NCBI GenBank assembly: GCA_016791265.1
Contig: JAEUMY010000017.1
Span: 1 to 64,000 of the forward strand
Direction of reading: 5' to 3'
DNA length: 64,000 nucleotides
DNA from: Betaproteobacteria bacterium
Lineage (GTDB): Bacteria; Pseudomonadota; Gammaproteobacteria; Burkholderiales; Usitatibacteraceae
A program made the translations under genes and the position numbers. The notes below the pieces were generated by a model. The model made no database searches. It was not told the DNA's origin and saw nothing but the letters and a program-made list of their open reading frames with translations. Positions 50,577-61,338 of this stretch are shown piece by piece. Each line of letters opens with the position of its first letter. Within the stretch, counting starts at the first letter, position 1.

Positions 50577-51032
50577 TTAGCCCAGTGCTTTGACGGCGTC
50601 CAGCACTTCCTGCGCATGGTTCGGAACTTTCACGCCGCGCCACTCCTTCAAGATGTTGCCGGCGCGGCCAAATATGAAGGTGGAGCGTTCGATGCCGCGC
50701 ACCTTCTTGCCATACATGTTCTTGTCCTTCATCACGCCGAACAGGTTGCACACGGTCTCGTCCGGGTCGGCCAACAGCTCGAAGGGGAAGCCCATCTTCT
50801 TCTTGAACTTTTCGTGCGAGGCGACCGTGTCGCGCGAGATGCCGAAGATGGTATAGCCCAACTTTCCGAACTCATCGTTCAGGCCCATGAATTGGATGCC
50901 TTCGTCGGTGCAGCCGGGCGTGTCGTCGCGCGGGTAGAAGTAGAGAACGAAGGGATGTCCTTTGAATGCCGAAAGTTTGAAGCGCTGGTTGCCTGTGGCG
51001 GGGAGTTCAAAGTCGGGGAAGGGTTTGCTCAT
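50577..51032 (-). CDS. bcp: Thioredoxin-dependent peroxiredoxin (Bcp/PrxQ)
   Basis: 151 residues from MSKPFPDFELPATGNQRFKL; the frame continues upstream through a palindrome copy without homology. The peroxidatic Cys is in YFYPRDDTPGCTDEGIQF (about residue 44). The second Cys that PrxQ members often have five residues later is replaced (TDEGI), so resolution must use the Cys in DETVCNLFGV or an external thiol. It reduces peroxides in the cytoplasm. A terminator follows. Confidence 0.92.
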   Translation of the reverse strand: MSKPFPDFELPATGNQRFKLSAFKGHPFVLYFYPRDDTPGCTDEGIQFMGLNDEFGKLGYTIFGISRDTVASHEKFKKKMGFPFELLADPDETVCNLFGVMKDKNMYGKKVRGIERSTFIFGRAGNILKEWRGVKVPNHAQEVLDAVKALG

Positions 51033-51053
51033 GGGTTCGCTCGAAGGATGAGT

Positions 51054-51065
51054 GCGAATATTCGC
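51054..51065. repeat. GCGAATATTCGC palindrome, copy 20
   Basis: In the 85-bp gap between the deacetylase stop and the bcp start, 21 bp upstream of bcp. A further GCGAA directly follows it (TTCGCGAA). Confidence 0.95.
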
Positions 51066-51117
51066 GAATGATGTCGAATGTCGCTTGTCGTCGCAACTGA
51101 CCGGTGTCATCACGCTG

Positions 51118-52041
51118 TCATGCGGCGCGGGCAAGCGGCCAGTCATCGCCTTGCACGAGCAACGTGCCGCTGCGGCCCGGCACGGTGCCCAGTTCGGCGA
51201 CCGAATAGGGTAGCGAACCCGGCGTCGTGCTCTCGTAGATCGCGCGCGTGGCGACAAGATCGAAGCCCTGCGCCTTCCAACCGACAATGAGGCGCTCCAG
51301 CACTGACAGCAAACGCAGGCCCTCGAGCTCGGCATGCAAAGTGAATATCTGGTCGCCTTCCATCGAAGCGGTGGATTGGAGCAAAGGTTGATCCGCGTTT
51401 GACTCGGTGACGCCGTTCAGCCCAATCAACTCATCCAGCGTGGGAAGTGTGCCCGGCAACTGCGGGCAACTGATGACCTCTCCGCGCCAGACCGGAAAGT
51501 ACGGATAGCGACCGCGACCATCCGAGCAGTAGTCGAACCCCAGCCGCTGCGTGGCCCGCAACGCATGCAGGCTCATCTGCCAGCCGGCCGCGCCGTGGGT
51601 CTTGGGGGCGTCCTTGAAAATGTCGGCATAACGGTCGCACGCCAGCCTCATTTCACGCTCGGCCCATGCCTGCGGCGCGGATTGGACGCCGTCCTGCCAA
51701 CGCACGTGATCCCAGGTGTGAATACCGGTCTCGAAGCCCCCATCGCGCGTGCGGCGCAGGATATCCGCGCACTTCACTCCGATGTCCGGGCCCGGCAGCA
51801 AGGTGCCATAGAGCAAGGTGGGGAAGCCGTAGTGCTGGACCACCGACGTGCGCGAGACCTTGTGAAGAAATCCTGGCCGGAACACCCGCTTGATCGCGCG
51901 CCCGGTGTGATCGGGTCCGAGGCTGAAGAGAAAGGTTGCGCCGACGTTGTGGCGCTTGAAGAGTTCGATGAGGCGCGGCACGCCTTCCCGGGTTCCCCGG
52001 TAGGTGTCCACGTCGACCTTGAGTGCGAGCTTCTTTGTCAT
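51118..52041 (-). CDS. arnD: ArnD-like polysaccharide deacetylase
   Basis: 307 residues from MTKKLALKVDVDTYRGTREGVPRL; a TTG four codons upstream is an alternative. The NodB-type deacetylase has the metal-binding Asp in KVDVDTYRGT, His pair in GIHTWDHVRWQDG, and TLHAELEG near the end. KVDVDTYRGTREGVP and GPDHTGRAIKRVFRPGFLHK match ArnD, which deformylates undecaprenyl-phosphate-Ara4FN for cationic lipid A modification. No other arn gene is in the window, so the assignment is by sequence only, and a different carbohydrate substrate is possible. Confidence 0.82.
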   Translation of the reverse strand: MTKKLALKVDVDTYRGTREGVPRLIELFKRHNVGATFLFSLGPDHTGRAIKRVFRPGFLHKVSRTSVVQHYGFPTLLYGTLLPGPDIGVKCADILRRTRDGGFETGIHTWDHVRWQDGVQSAPQAWAEREMRLACDRYADIFKDAPKTHGAAGWQMSLHALRATQRLGFDYCSDGRGRYPYFPVWRGEVISCPQLPGTLPTLDELIGLNGVTESNADQPLLQSTASMEGDQIFTLHAELEGLRLLSVLERLIVGWKAQGFDLVATRAIYESTTPGSLPYSVAELGTVPGRSGTLLVQGDDWPLARAA

Positions 52042-52125
52042 TGTTATGGCCAAGCCTTGTACTGCGGCGGACTATAGCAAAGGCGGCGAACGGTCGCCGT
52101 CTGTGGATCATGCGAAAATTTGGTC

Positions 52126-52542
52126 ATGACGACCGAGACTCAGGAAGCTCTGCCCAACCCCGAAACCACGCCCTACGAACTCATCGGCGGTGAGGCCAAT
52201 GTTCGCGCCCTGGTGGACCGTTTCTACGATCTCATGGATGAGGACCCGGACTTCCATGGCATTCGCAAGCTGCACCCGGAGTCGTTGGAGGGCTCGCGCC
52301 AGAAGTTCTTCATGTTCCTCTCCGGCTGGCTGGGCGGTCCGCCGCTATATGTGAACGAATTCGGTCATCCGCGATTGCGCGCACGGCATCTGCCATTTCC
52401 CATCGCCGTCAGCGAGCGGGATCAGTGGCTGGCCTGCATGAATCGCGCGATGGAAGACGTGGGCATCGAGCAACGCCTGAGACAAGCGCTGGCGCGGTCG
52501 TTCTTTGGCACCGCGGATTGGATGCGCAACAAGGAAGGCTGA
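52126..52542 (+). CDS. Group II truncated haemoglobin
   Basis: 138 residues from MTTETQEALPNPETTPYELIGGEANVRALVDRFYDLM. The 2-on-2 globin fold is shown by HGIRKLHPESLEGSRQKFFMFLSGWLGGPPLYVNEFGHPRLRARHLPFPIAVSERDQWLACM, where the His in RARHLPFPI is the proximal haem ligand and the Trp of DQWLAC is the group II distal residue. It binds O2 or NO in the cytoplasm, often for oxidative or nitrosative defence. The ribosome site is weak: GCGAAAATTTGG lies where it should be. A terminator follows at once. Confidence 0.92.
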   Translation: MTTETQEALPNPETTPYELIGGEANVRALVDRFYDLMDEDPDFHGIRKLHPESLEGSRQKFFMFLSGWLGGPPLYVNEFGHPRLRARHLPFPIAVSERDQWLACMNRAMEDVGIEQRLRQALARSFFGTADWMRNKEG

Positions 52543-52546
52543 AACG

Positions 52547-52573
52547 AAAAACCCGGCCAAGGCCGGGTTTTTC
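52547..52573. terminator. Bidirectional terminator between globin and rhlE
   Basis: AAAAACCCGGCC and GGCCGGGTTTTT pair around AA, with T-runs on both strands, serving the two convergent genes. Confidence 0.92.
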
Positions 52574-52596
52574 GTGGCATCCGAGTTCCAGGAAAG

Positions 52597-53898
<1,302 letters not shown>

Positions 53899-54230
53899 CT
53901 TCTACTTTCAAAGGAATGCGAACAGCAAGGCATGCCTTCAAAAGAAGGAGGCCGGTATTGCCGTCAGCGCGACCCCGCCAGGGGTCAAAACATCGTCGCT
54001 AACCGGGCAACTACCAGAGTCCAGACAACAGAAACTTGGGAAGGAAAGGTCAGGGAACGACATGAAGGGCTGGCGACCAGCACCAACCCGATTTGCTGCA
54101 TCGCAGCAGCCGCGCAATATACAGTAAATCTTTCAAAACGCAAGAAATTTTTCTGGATGGTGGGGTCTGCATGCTAGAATCGGCGGCTTTTCATCACGCG
54201 CATCCGCGCCCATTTTTGAAGGTTTTTCGC
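53899..54230. other. Divergent intergenic region between rhlE and typA
   Basis: 332 bp without a gene. Its right part is AT-rich (54115-54180) and ends in TAGAAT at 54174-54179, a likely -10 box for typA with a weak TTCTGG 17 bp upstream. The left part should carry the rhlE promoter and 5' leader, long untranslated leaders being usual for DEAD-box helicases. I see no riboswitch or palindrome copy. Confidence 0.45.
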
Positions 54231-56051
<1,821 letters not shown>

Positions 56052-56080
56052 TTCAGGCGGTCTGCGGCATACTGCGCGGC

Positions 56081-57265
56081 ATGTCCGCAGACACTCTGAC
56101 GATTCTGATTGCTTTGCTGGCCGCCGGTCTGGCGGCCGCCGCCGCCTGGCTGGCCTGGGCTGCTCGCCAGGACATTGCGAATATTCGCAGTGAAGTCACC
56201 GCGGGCGACGCCGAGCGTCACCGCGCCGTGCTCACCGATCTCCACGACGGCCTCACCAAGCAGGGCGATCGCCTCACCGGCAAGCAAAGCGAGGAAGCCG
56301 ATCGTTTGCGTCGCGCGCTGTCCGAGGAACTGGCCCGCAACCGCGACCAGATGCAGGCGCTGGAACGCTCGCTCGCGTCCGTGGTGGAGAAGCGCCTTGA
56401 CGACATTTCGGGCAAGGTCAATGAGCGTCTCGATGAAGGCTTCAAGAAGACCAACGAGACCTTTGTCAGCGTCATGACGCGGCTTCAGACCATCGACGAC
56501 GCGCAAAAGAAGATCGAATCGCTCACTACCAGTGTGGTCAGCCTGCAGGAAGTGCTGGGCGACAAGCGCTCACGCGGTGCGTTTGGCGAAATGCAGCTGG
56601 AGCAGATCGTGCGCAATATGCTCCCCGAGAGCGTGTTCGAGTTTCAATTCACCTTTTCAAACGGCGTCCGGGCCGACTGCGTGCTCAAGTTTCCCGAGCC
56701 GACCGGGCTTGTCTGCGTGGACTCGAAGTTTCCGTTGGAAAACTATGAGCGCATGTTCGCCGAGGGGCCGGAGCGCCTGACACCGGCGGCCTTCAAGGCG
56801 GACGTCAAGAAGCACATCAACGACATCTCGTCCAAGTACATCATCCCCGGACAGACAGGTGATGGCGCGGTGATGTTCGTGCCTGCCGAGGCCGTGTTCG
56901 CCGAGATTCATGCGCACCATCGCGATCTGGTGGAATTCGCGCAAGCGCGGCATGTGTGGATCGCCTCGCCAACAACGCTCATGGCCATCCTCACGACCGC
57001 GATGGCTGTCATCAAGGATGTTGAGACCAGGAAGCAGGTCCACATCATCAAGGACGAGCTCAACAAGCTGGGCGCGGACTTCGGCCGCTTCCAGGCCCGC
57101 ATGGACAAGCTCGCCACCCACATCGACCAGGCCAAGCGCGATGTGGACGAGGTGCAAATCAGCAGCAAGAAGATTTCCGAACGTTTTGCCAAAATAGAGC
57201 GCGTTGAAATTGAAGCGCCTGCCGTATCCACCGCCACCAAACCGGCTCTGCCGGACCTGGAATAG
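56081..57265 (+). CDS. rmuC: RmuC family DNA recombination protein
   Basis: 394 residues. One N-terminal helix (about 4-26: LTILIALLAAGLAAAAAWLAWAA), a coiled coil (about 30-140) and the RmuC nuclease-like domain (about 145-360: LGDKRSRGAFGEMQLEQIVRNMLPESVFEFQFTFSNGVRADCVLKFPE, VDSKFPLENYERM, LVEFAQARHVWIASPTTLMAIL). RmuC limits inversions at short inverted repeats in E. coli and acts in phage and mobile-element control. Palindrome copy 22 encodes Ile-Ala-Asn-Ile-Arg at the start of the coiled coil. Co-oriented with the peptidase gene 16 bp downstream. Confidence 0.93.
   Translation: MSADTLTILIALLAAGLAAAAAWLAWAARQDIANIRSEVTAGDAERHRAVLTDLHDGLTKQGDRLTGKQSEEADRLRRALSEELARNRDQMQALERSLASVVEKRLDDISGKVNERLDEGFKKTNETFVSVMTRLQTIDDAQKKIESLTTSVVSLQEVLGDKRSRGAFGEMQLEQIVRNMLPESVFEFQFTFSNGVRADCVLKFPEPTGLVCVDSKFPLENYERMFAEGPERLTPAAFKADVKKHINDISSKYIIPGQTGDGAVMFVPAEAVFAEIHAHHRDLVEFAQARHVWIASPTTLMAILTTAMAVIKDVETRKQVHIIKDELNKLGADFGRFQARMDKLATHIDQAKRDVDEVQISSKKISERFAKIERVEIEAPAVSTATKPALPDLE
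56177..56188. repeat. GCGAATATTCGC palindrome, copy 22
   Basis: Early in rmuC, encoding Ala-Asn-Ile-Arg just after the membrane helix. Confidence 0.95.
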
Positions 57266-57281
57266 AGGAGATGTACGTCCC

Positions 57282-59456
57282 ATGTTGCGAATATTTGCCA
57301 TCGGCGCCATGAGCGCCGCATTGATGGGCGCCGCCACCGTGGCAGCCCAGGCTTTGAGCTATCCCCTCACCCGCAAGGCCGATCAGGTCGACGCGCTGCA
57401 TGGCGTGCAAATCCCCGATCCCTACCGCTGGCTGGAAGACGACAACAGCCCCGAAACCAAGGCCTGGGTCGAGGCGCAGAACAAGGTGACCTTTGGCTAT
57501 CTCGACACGTTGCCGCAGCGCGATGCGCTCAAGAAACGGCTGACGGAACTGTGGAACTACGAGCGCTTCGGCCTTCCGTTCAAGGAGGGCGGCAAGTATT
57601 TCTGGAGCCGCAATGACGGCTTGCAGGCGCAAGATGTGCTGTACGTCGCCGACAAGGTGGAAGGTCCCGGCCGCGTGCTGATTGATCCCAACACCTTTGC
57701 CCAGGATGGCACCAGTTCGCTCGCGGCCTATTCGGTCAGCCCCGACGGCAAGTACATCGCCTACGCCAAGTCAGGCGGCGGTTCCGACTGGCGCGAGTGG
57801 CGCGTTCGCGAGATTGCCACGGGCGCCGATTTGCCCGACCTGGTGAAGTGGTCGAAATTCTCCGCCGCGAGCTGGTCGCGGGACAGCAAAGGCTTCTTCT
57901 ACAACCGCTACGACCCGCCCAAGGAAGGTGATTCGCTGAAGGGCGTGAACGTATTCCCGAAGGTGTTCTACCACCGGGTGGGTACAGCGCAGGACAAGGA
58001 CGTGCTGGTGCATGAGCGCCCCGATGACAAGGAGCTGGGCTTCGGCGCCGCAGCGAGCCAGGACGGCAAGTATCTTGTCATCAGTGTCTGGCGCGGCACC
58101 GACCGCAAGAACGACGTGTTCTGGATGCCCATGGGCAAGGACGGCGCGTATCAGCCTGGCAAGGTGACGCCGCTACTTGCGGGTTTCAAGGCGCAATACG
58201 CGTTTGTCGGCAATATCGGCAGCATGTTCTATTTCCGCACCGATGACAGCGCGCCGCGTGGCCGCGTCATCGCCATCGACATCGCCAAACCGGAACGCAG
58301 CAACTGGAAGCAGATCGTGCCGCAGCAAAAAGACGTCGTCGACACCGATGACGAGATCAATCTGCTCGCCGTGGAAGCGGTCTCGCTGCTGAACAATCAG
58401 ATCGTGGTGACCTACCTCAAGGATGCGCGAAACGCGGTGCGAGTATTCGCGAAAGACGGCAAGCCGATCCGTGAGGTGAAACTGCCGGGCCTCGGCACGG
58501 CCAAGGGCTTTCTTGGCAAGCCGAACGACAGCGAGACATTCTTCAGCTTCACCGGCTTCACCGCGCCCACGTCCAGCTATCGGCTGGACATGAAGACGGG
58601 TGAGGTGAAACTCGTGCGACAGCCCAAGGTCGCCTTCAATCCCGACGATTTCGAGGTGAAGCAGCAGTTCTACGCAAGCAAGGACGGCACCAAGGTGCCC
58701 ATGTTCATCGTCCACAAGAAAGGTCTCAAATACGATGGCAACAACCCTGTGTGGCTGTATGGCTATGGCGGTTTCAATATTCCATTGACACCGGGCTTCT
58801 CGGCTTCTCGGATGCCCTGGCTGGAGGCGGGCGGCGTGTATGTCATGGCGAATATTCGCGGTGGCGGCGAGTACGGCAAGGCGTGGCATGAAGCCGCCAT
58901 CAAGCTGAATCGGCAGAAGGCGTTCGACGATTTCGCCGCCGCGGCGGACTGGTTGATCGCCAACAAGGTGACTTCCAAAGGCCGTATCGCGATTCACGGC
59001 GGCTCCAACGGCGGCCTGCTCGTTGGCGCGGTGATGAACCAGCGCCCTGAATTGTTTGGTGCGGCCGTGCCGGAAGTGGGCGTGATGGACATGTTGCGCT
59101 TCCACAAATTCACCATTGGCTGGGCATGGGTGAGCGACTTTGGCTCGGCCGACAACGCCGACGAATTCAAGGCGCTGTACGCCTACTCTCCATTGCACAA
59201 CCTGAAATCAGGGGTGAAGTATCCAGCCACGCTGGTGATGACTGCCGACCACGATGACCGCGTGGTGCCTGCGCACAGCTTCAAGTATGCGGCCGAGTTG
59301 CAGTCGAAAGTGGCCGGCGACAAGGACGCGGCACCCGCGCTCATCCGCATCTCGGTCAAGACCGGACACGGCGCCGGCAAACCGGTGCAGAAGGTGATCG
59401 AGGAGCGCGCGGACTTCCTGGCGTTCATCATGGCGCACACCTCGCAGGCGCGTTGA
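57282..59456 (+). CDS. Exported prolyl oligopeptidase (S9A)
   Basis: 724 residues from MLRIFAIGAMSAALMGAATVAAQA, a signal peptide; the open frame upstream belongs to the rmuC end. The seven-bladed propeller (about 70-430) precedes the peptidase domain, with GYGGFNIPLTPGFS, the conserved ANIRGGGEYG, nucleophile Ser in HGGSNGGLL, Asp in TADHDDRVVP and His in KTGHGAG. It cleaves short peptides after proline in the periplasm. The gene carries an exact palindrome in the ANIRGG motif and two one-mismatch copies, one at its third codon. Confidence 0.94.
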   Translation: MLRIFAIGAMSAALMGAATVAAQALSYPLTRKADQVDALHGVQIPDPYRWLEDDNSPETKAWVEAQNKVTFGYLDTLPQRDALKKRLTELWNYERFGLPFKEGGKYFWSRNDGLQAQDVLYVADKVEGPGRVLIDPNTFAQDGTSSLAAYSVSPDGKYIAYAKSGGGSDWREWRVREIATGADLPDLVKWSKFSAASWSRDSKGFFYNRYDPPKEGDSLKGVNVFPKVFYHRVGTAQDKDVLVHERPDDKELGFGAAASQDGKYLVISVWRGTDRKNDVFWMPMGKDGAYQPGKVTPLLAGFKAQYAFVGNIGSMFYFRTDDSAPRGRVIAIDIAKPERSNWKQIVPQQKDVVDTDDEINLLAVEAVSLLNNQIVVTYLKDARNAVRVFAKDGKPIREVKLPGLGTAKGFLGKPNDSETFFSFTGFTAPTSSYRLDMKTGEVKLVRQPKVAFNPDDFEVKQQFYASKDGTKVPMFIVHKKGLKYDGNNPVWLYGYGGFNIPLTPGFSASRMPWLEAGGVYVMANIRGGGEYGKAWHEAAIKLNRQKAFDDFAAAADWLIANKVTSKGRIAIHGGSNGGLLVGAVMNQRPELFGAAVPEVGVMDMLRFHKFTIGWAWVSDFGSADNADEFKALYAYSPLHNLKSGVKYPATLVMTADHDDRVVPAHSFKYAAELQSKVAGDKDAAPALIRISVKTGHGAGKPVQKVIEERADFLAFIMAHTSQAR
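57287..57298. repeat. One-mismatch palindrome copy GCGAATATTTGC
   Basis: In codons 2-6 of the prolyl oligopeptidase gene, read as Arg-Ile-Phe-Ala. The mismatch is a silent third-position change in the Phe codon (TTC to TTT). Confidence 0.8.
58439..58450. repeat. One-mismatch palindrome copy GCGAGTATTCGC
   Basis: In the propeller part of the same gene, read as Arg-Val-Phe-Ala. The single change turns Ile into Val. Confidence 0.75.
58848..58859. repeat. GCGAATATTCGC palindrome, copy 23
   Basis: Encodes the Ala-Asn-Ile-Arg of the family-conserved ANIRGGGEYG motif, so at this site the protein itself demands these residues. Confidence 0.95.
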
Positions 59457-59514
59457 TGCAAGGCATGGCGATGAGAATGGCACGCGCGAAGGGCGCCGAG
59501 CTGGAGTGGGGCGC

Positions 59515-60039
59515 ATGAAAACCATTGCCATCGCCGGCTATTCCGGTTCCGGGAAGACCACCCTCATCGAGAAGGTCATCCCGGCGCTGGTCGCGGAAGG
59601 GCTCAAGGTGTCGCTCATCAAGCATGCGCATCATGAATTCGACATCGATCAGCCGGGCAAGGACTCCTGGCGGCACCGCGAGGCGGGCGCGAGCGAGGTC
59701 ATGGTCGCCTCCCGCCGTCGCTGGGCGCTGATGCACGAGTTGCGGGACGAAGCCGAGCCGGCGTTGGAGACGCTTCTAACGCAAATGTCGCCGTGCGACC
59801 TTGTGCTCGTCGAAGGTTGGAAATTCAACGCGCTGCCCAAGATCGAGGTGCATCGAAAGCTGGCCGGCAAGCCGCTCCTGTTTCCCGATGATCGCAACGT
59901 CGTGGCGATCGCCACGGATGAATCGCTTGCTACCGATTTGCCGCAGTTCGCGCTTGATGATGGCGTCGCCGTTGCGCAGTTCATCGTGCGCCACCTGGCT
60001 TTGCGGCGCGGTTCGCTGCACATGGTGAAAGGCGCATGA
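59515..60039 (+). CDS. mobB: MobB, molybdopterin-guanine dinucleotide biosynthesis adaptor
   Basis: 174 residues from MKTIAIAGYSGSGKTTLIEKVIPALVAEGLKVSLIKHAHHEFDID; GGAG lies 8 bp upstream. The P-loop GYSGSGKTT and the MobB marks IKHAHHEFDIDQPGKDSWRHREAGASEVMV and LVLVEGWKFNALPKIEVHR are clear. MobB binds GTP and helps MobA attach guanine nucleotide to Moco. It overlaps moaD by four bases. SoxC-type enzymes use unmodified Moco, so MobB probably serves another enzyme, while moaD and moaE serve both. Confidence 0.93.
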   Translation: MKTIAIAGYSGSGKTTLIEKVIPALVAEGLKVSLIKHAHHEFDIDQPGKDSWRHREAGASEVMVASRRRWALMHELRDEAEPALETLLTQMSPCDLVLVEGWKFNALPKIEVHRKLAGKPLLFPDDRNVVAIATDESLATDLPQFALDDGVAVAQFIVRHLALRRGSLHMVKGA

Positions 60040-60287
60040 GGATTCTCTATTTCGCCCGTCTGCGCGAGGTGCTGGGCAGCGCGGAGGAGCAGGTGGAACC
60101 GCCCGCGCATGTGACGACGGTCGCCGCTTTGCTGGCTTGGCTGCGTGAACGGGGCGGCGCATTTGCGAGCGAGTTGGCCGAAGGCAAGCGCTTTCGAGTG
60201 GCGGTCAATCAGACGGTCGTCAACGCTGACGCCGCAGTGGGCGCGGCTGACGAAGTGGCGATCTTCCCGCCGGTCACAGGTGGATAG
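60036..60287 (+). CDS. moaD: MoaD, molybdopterin synthase small subunit
   Basis: 83 residues of beta-grasp fold, MRILYFARLREVLGSAEEQVEPP, ending in the required Gly-Gly (PPVTGG), which carries the thiocarboxylate sulfur for dithiolene formation. It overlaps mobB (ATGA). The partner MoaE follows after 54 bp. Confidence 0.94.
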   Translation: MRILYFARLREVLGSAEEQVEPPAHVTTVAALLAWLRERGGAFASELAEGKRFRVAVNQTVVNADAAVGAADEVAIFPPVTGG

Positions 60288-60341
60288 TTTCCTCGCCCGT
60301 GAGCGGGGTAGGGTGCCCGAGGCGGGAGAAGGCGACCAACG

Positions 60342-60803
60342 ATGACCACCATCCGCATCCAGACCGACGACTTCGACCTCGCCAGCGAGCTTGCGAATAT
60401 TCGCAACGCGCCAAACGCCGCGCGCATTGGCGCCGTCGCGTCATTTGTCGGCCTGGTGCGCGACAGCAACGACGGCAGCAGTGTCTCCGGCATGACGCTG
60501 GAGCACTTCCCCGGCATGACCGAAAAAGCGCTGGCGGACATCGCCGCCGAGGCCGCGTCACGCTGGAATGTGCTGGGATGCACCATCGTTCACCGCGTCG
60601 GCCCGCTCAAGCCGTTGGATCAGATCGTGCTCGTCATCGTCGCGAGCGGGCATCGCGGCGATGCATTCGCCGCGTGCGAGTTCATCATGGACTACCTGAA
60701 GACGCGAGCCCCGTTCTGGAAGAAGGAAGTCACACCGGAAGGTGCGCGCTGGGTCGAGGCGCGGGAGAGCGATGACACGGCGGCGGAGCGTTGGAATCGC
60801 TGA
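60342..60803 (+). CDS. moaE: MoaE, molybdopterin synthase catalytic subunit
   Basis: 153 residues. Family segments are GAVASFVGLVRDSNDGSSVSGMTLEHFPGMTEKAL, CTIVHRVGPLKPLDQIVLVIVASGHRGDAFAACEFIMDYLKTRAPFWKKE, including the catalytic Lys and Arg positions, and GARWVEARESD. With MoaD it converts cyclic pyranopterin monophosphate to molybdopterin. Palindrome copy 24 encodes Leu-Ala-Asn-Ile-Arg in the N-terminal helix. It is convergent with the ArsR gene. Confidence 0.95.
   Translation: MTTIRIQTDDFDLASELANIRNAPNAARIGAVASFVGLVRDSNDGSSVSGMTLEHFPGMTEKALADIAAEAASRWNVLGCTIVHRVGPLKPLDQIVLVIVASGHRGDAFAACEFIMDYLKTRAPFWKKEVTPEGARWVEARESDDTAAERWNR
60393..60404. repeat. GCGAATATTCGC palindrome, copy 24
   Basis: In moaE, encoding Ala-Asn-Ile-Arg in the first helix. 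Confidence 0.95.
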
Positions 60804-60813
60804 GCGGCAGGCT

Positions 60814-61194
60814 TCAAATGGAGCAGAAAATGTCTCGCGTCAGCGCGATCATCTTCAGTACCCGCGCATCCTCGATCTTGTAAAACACCTGCCGCCCTTC
60901 GCTGCGCGAGGTGATGAGGCCGCGATCGCGGAGGATGGAGAGATGCTGCGACACGTTGCCTTGCGTCGTGCCGACCGCCTCGACGATCTCGCCCACGGCC
61001 AGTTCGCCGCTGCCCAGGAGACAAAGAATCTTGAGCCGCATGGGATGGGCCATGGCCTGCATGGCGACCGCGGCCTCTTCGATGTTCTGTGCCTTGCCGA
61101 TGAGCGCGAAAATGTCTTCACCGGTCCGGGCTGTCGCGGCGGGTGTTGACGCGATCTTCTTGCTCGCGGTGGTTTTCTTGCCTGAAGTGGCCAT
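60814..61194 (-). CDS. ArsR family regulator, two-cysteine (SqrR/BigR-like)
   Basis: 126 residues from MATSGKKTTASKK; a TTG 12 codons upstream is less likely. After a Lys/Thr-rich lead, the winged helix is MAHPMRLKILCLLGSGELAVGEIVEAVGTTQGNVSQHLSILRDRGLI (about 48-94). Cys58 in helix alpha-2 (ILCLL) and Cys124 at the C-terminus (IFCSI) are 66 residues apart, the same spacing as the Cys41/Cys107 pair of SqrR, where persulfide forms a polysulfide bridge and releases DNA. It is divergent from soxC, with a double operator between, so I infer sulfur-responsive repression of the sox genes. Confidence 0.88.
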   Translation of the reverse strand: MATSGKKTTASKKIASTPAATARTGEDIFALIGKAQNIEEAAVAMQAMAHPMRLKILCLLGSGELAVGEIVEAVGTTQGNVSQHLSILRDRGLITSRSEGRQVFYKIEDARVLKMIALTRDIFCSI

Positions 61195-61259
61195 GGGGGT
61201 TGGCGATTGCGGCGATCTGAACGGGATCAAATAGTACTTGACGTGCGCATGGCTGGCGC

Positions 61260-61291
61260 ATTAGCCTCTTCTAATATTAGAACCGACTAAT
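61260..61291. promoter_or_regulatory. Two abutting ATTAG-N6-CTAAT operators between the ArsR gene and soxC
   Basis: ATTAG-CCTCTT-CTAAT (61260-61275) and ATTAG-AACCGA-CTAAT (61276-61291) stand directly side by side, so the centre also forms TTCTAATATTAGAA. The whole block is symmetric out to CGCATTAG and CTAATGCG (61257-61294). It is AT-rich in a GC-rich context and lies 48 bp before the soxC start, ideal for repression of soxC and autoregulation. Confidence 0.75.
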
Positions 61292-61338
61292 GCGTGGGGC
61301 GCGGCTTCTGATCGCCCCAACGAGAGCGGAGGAGAGAC

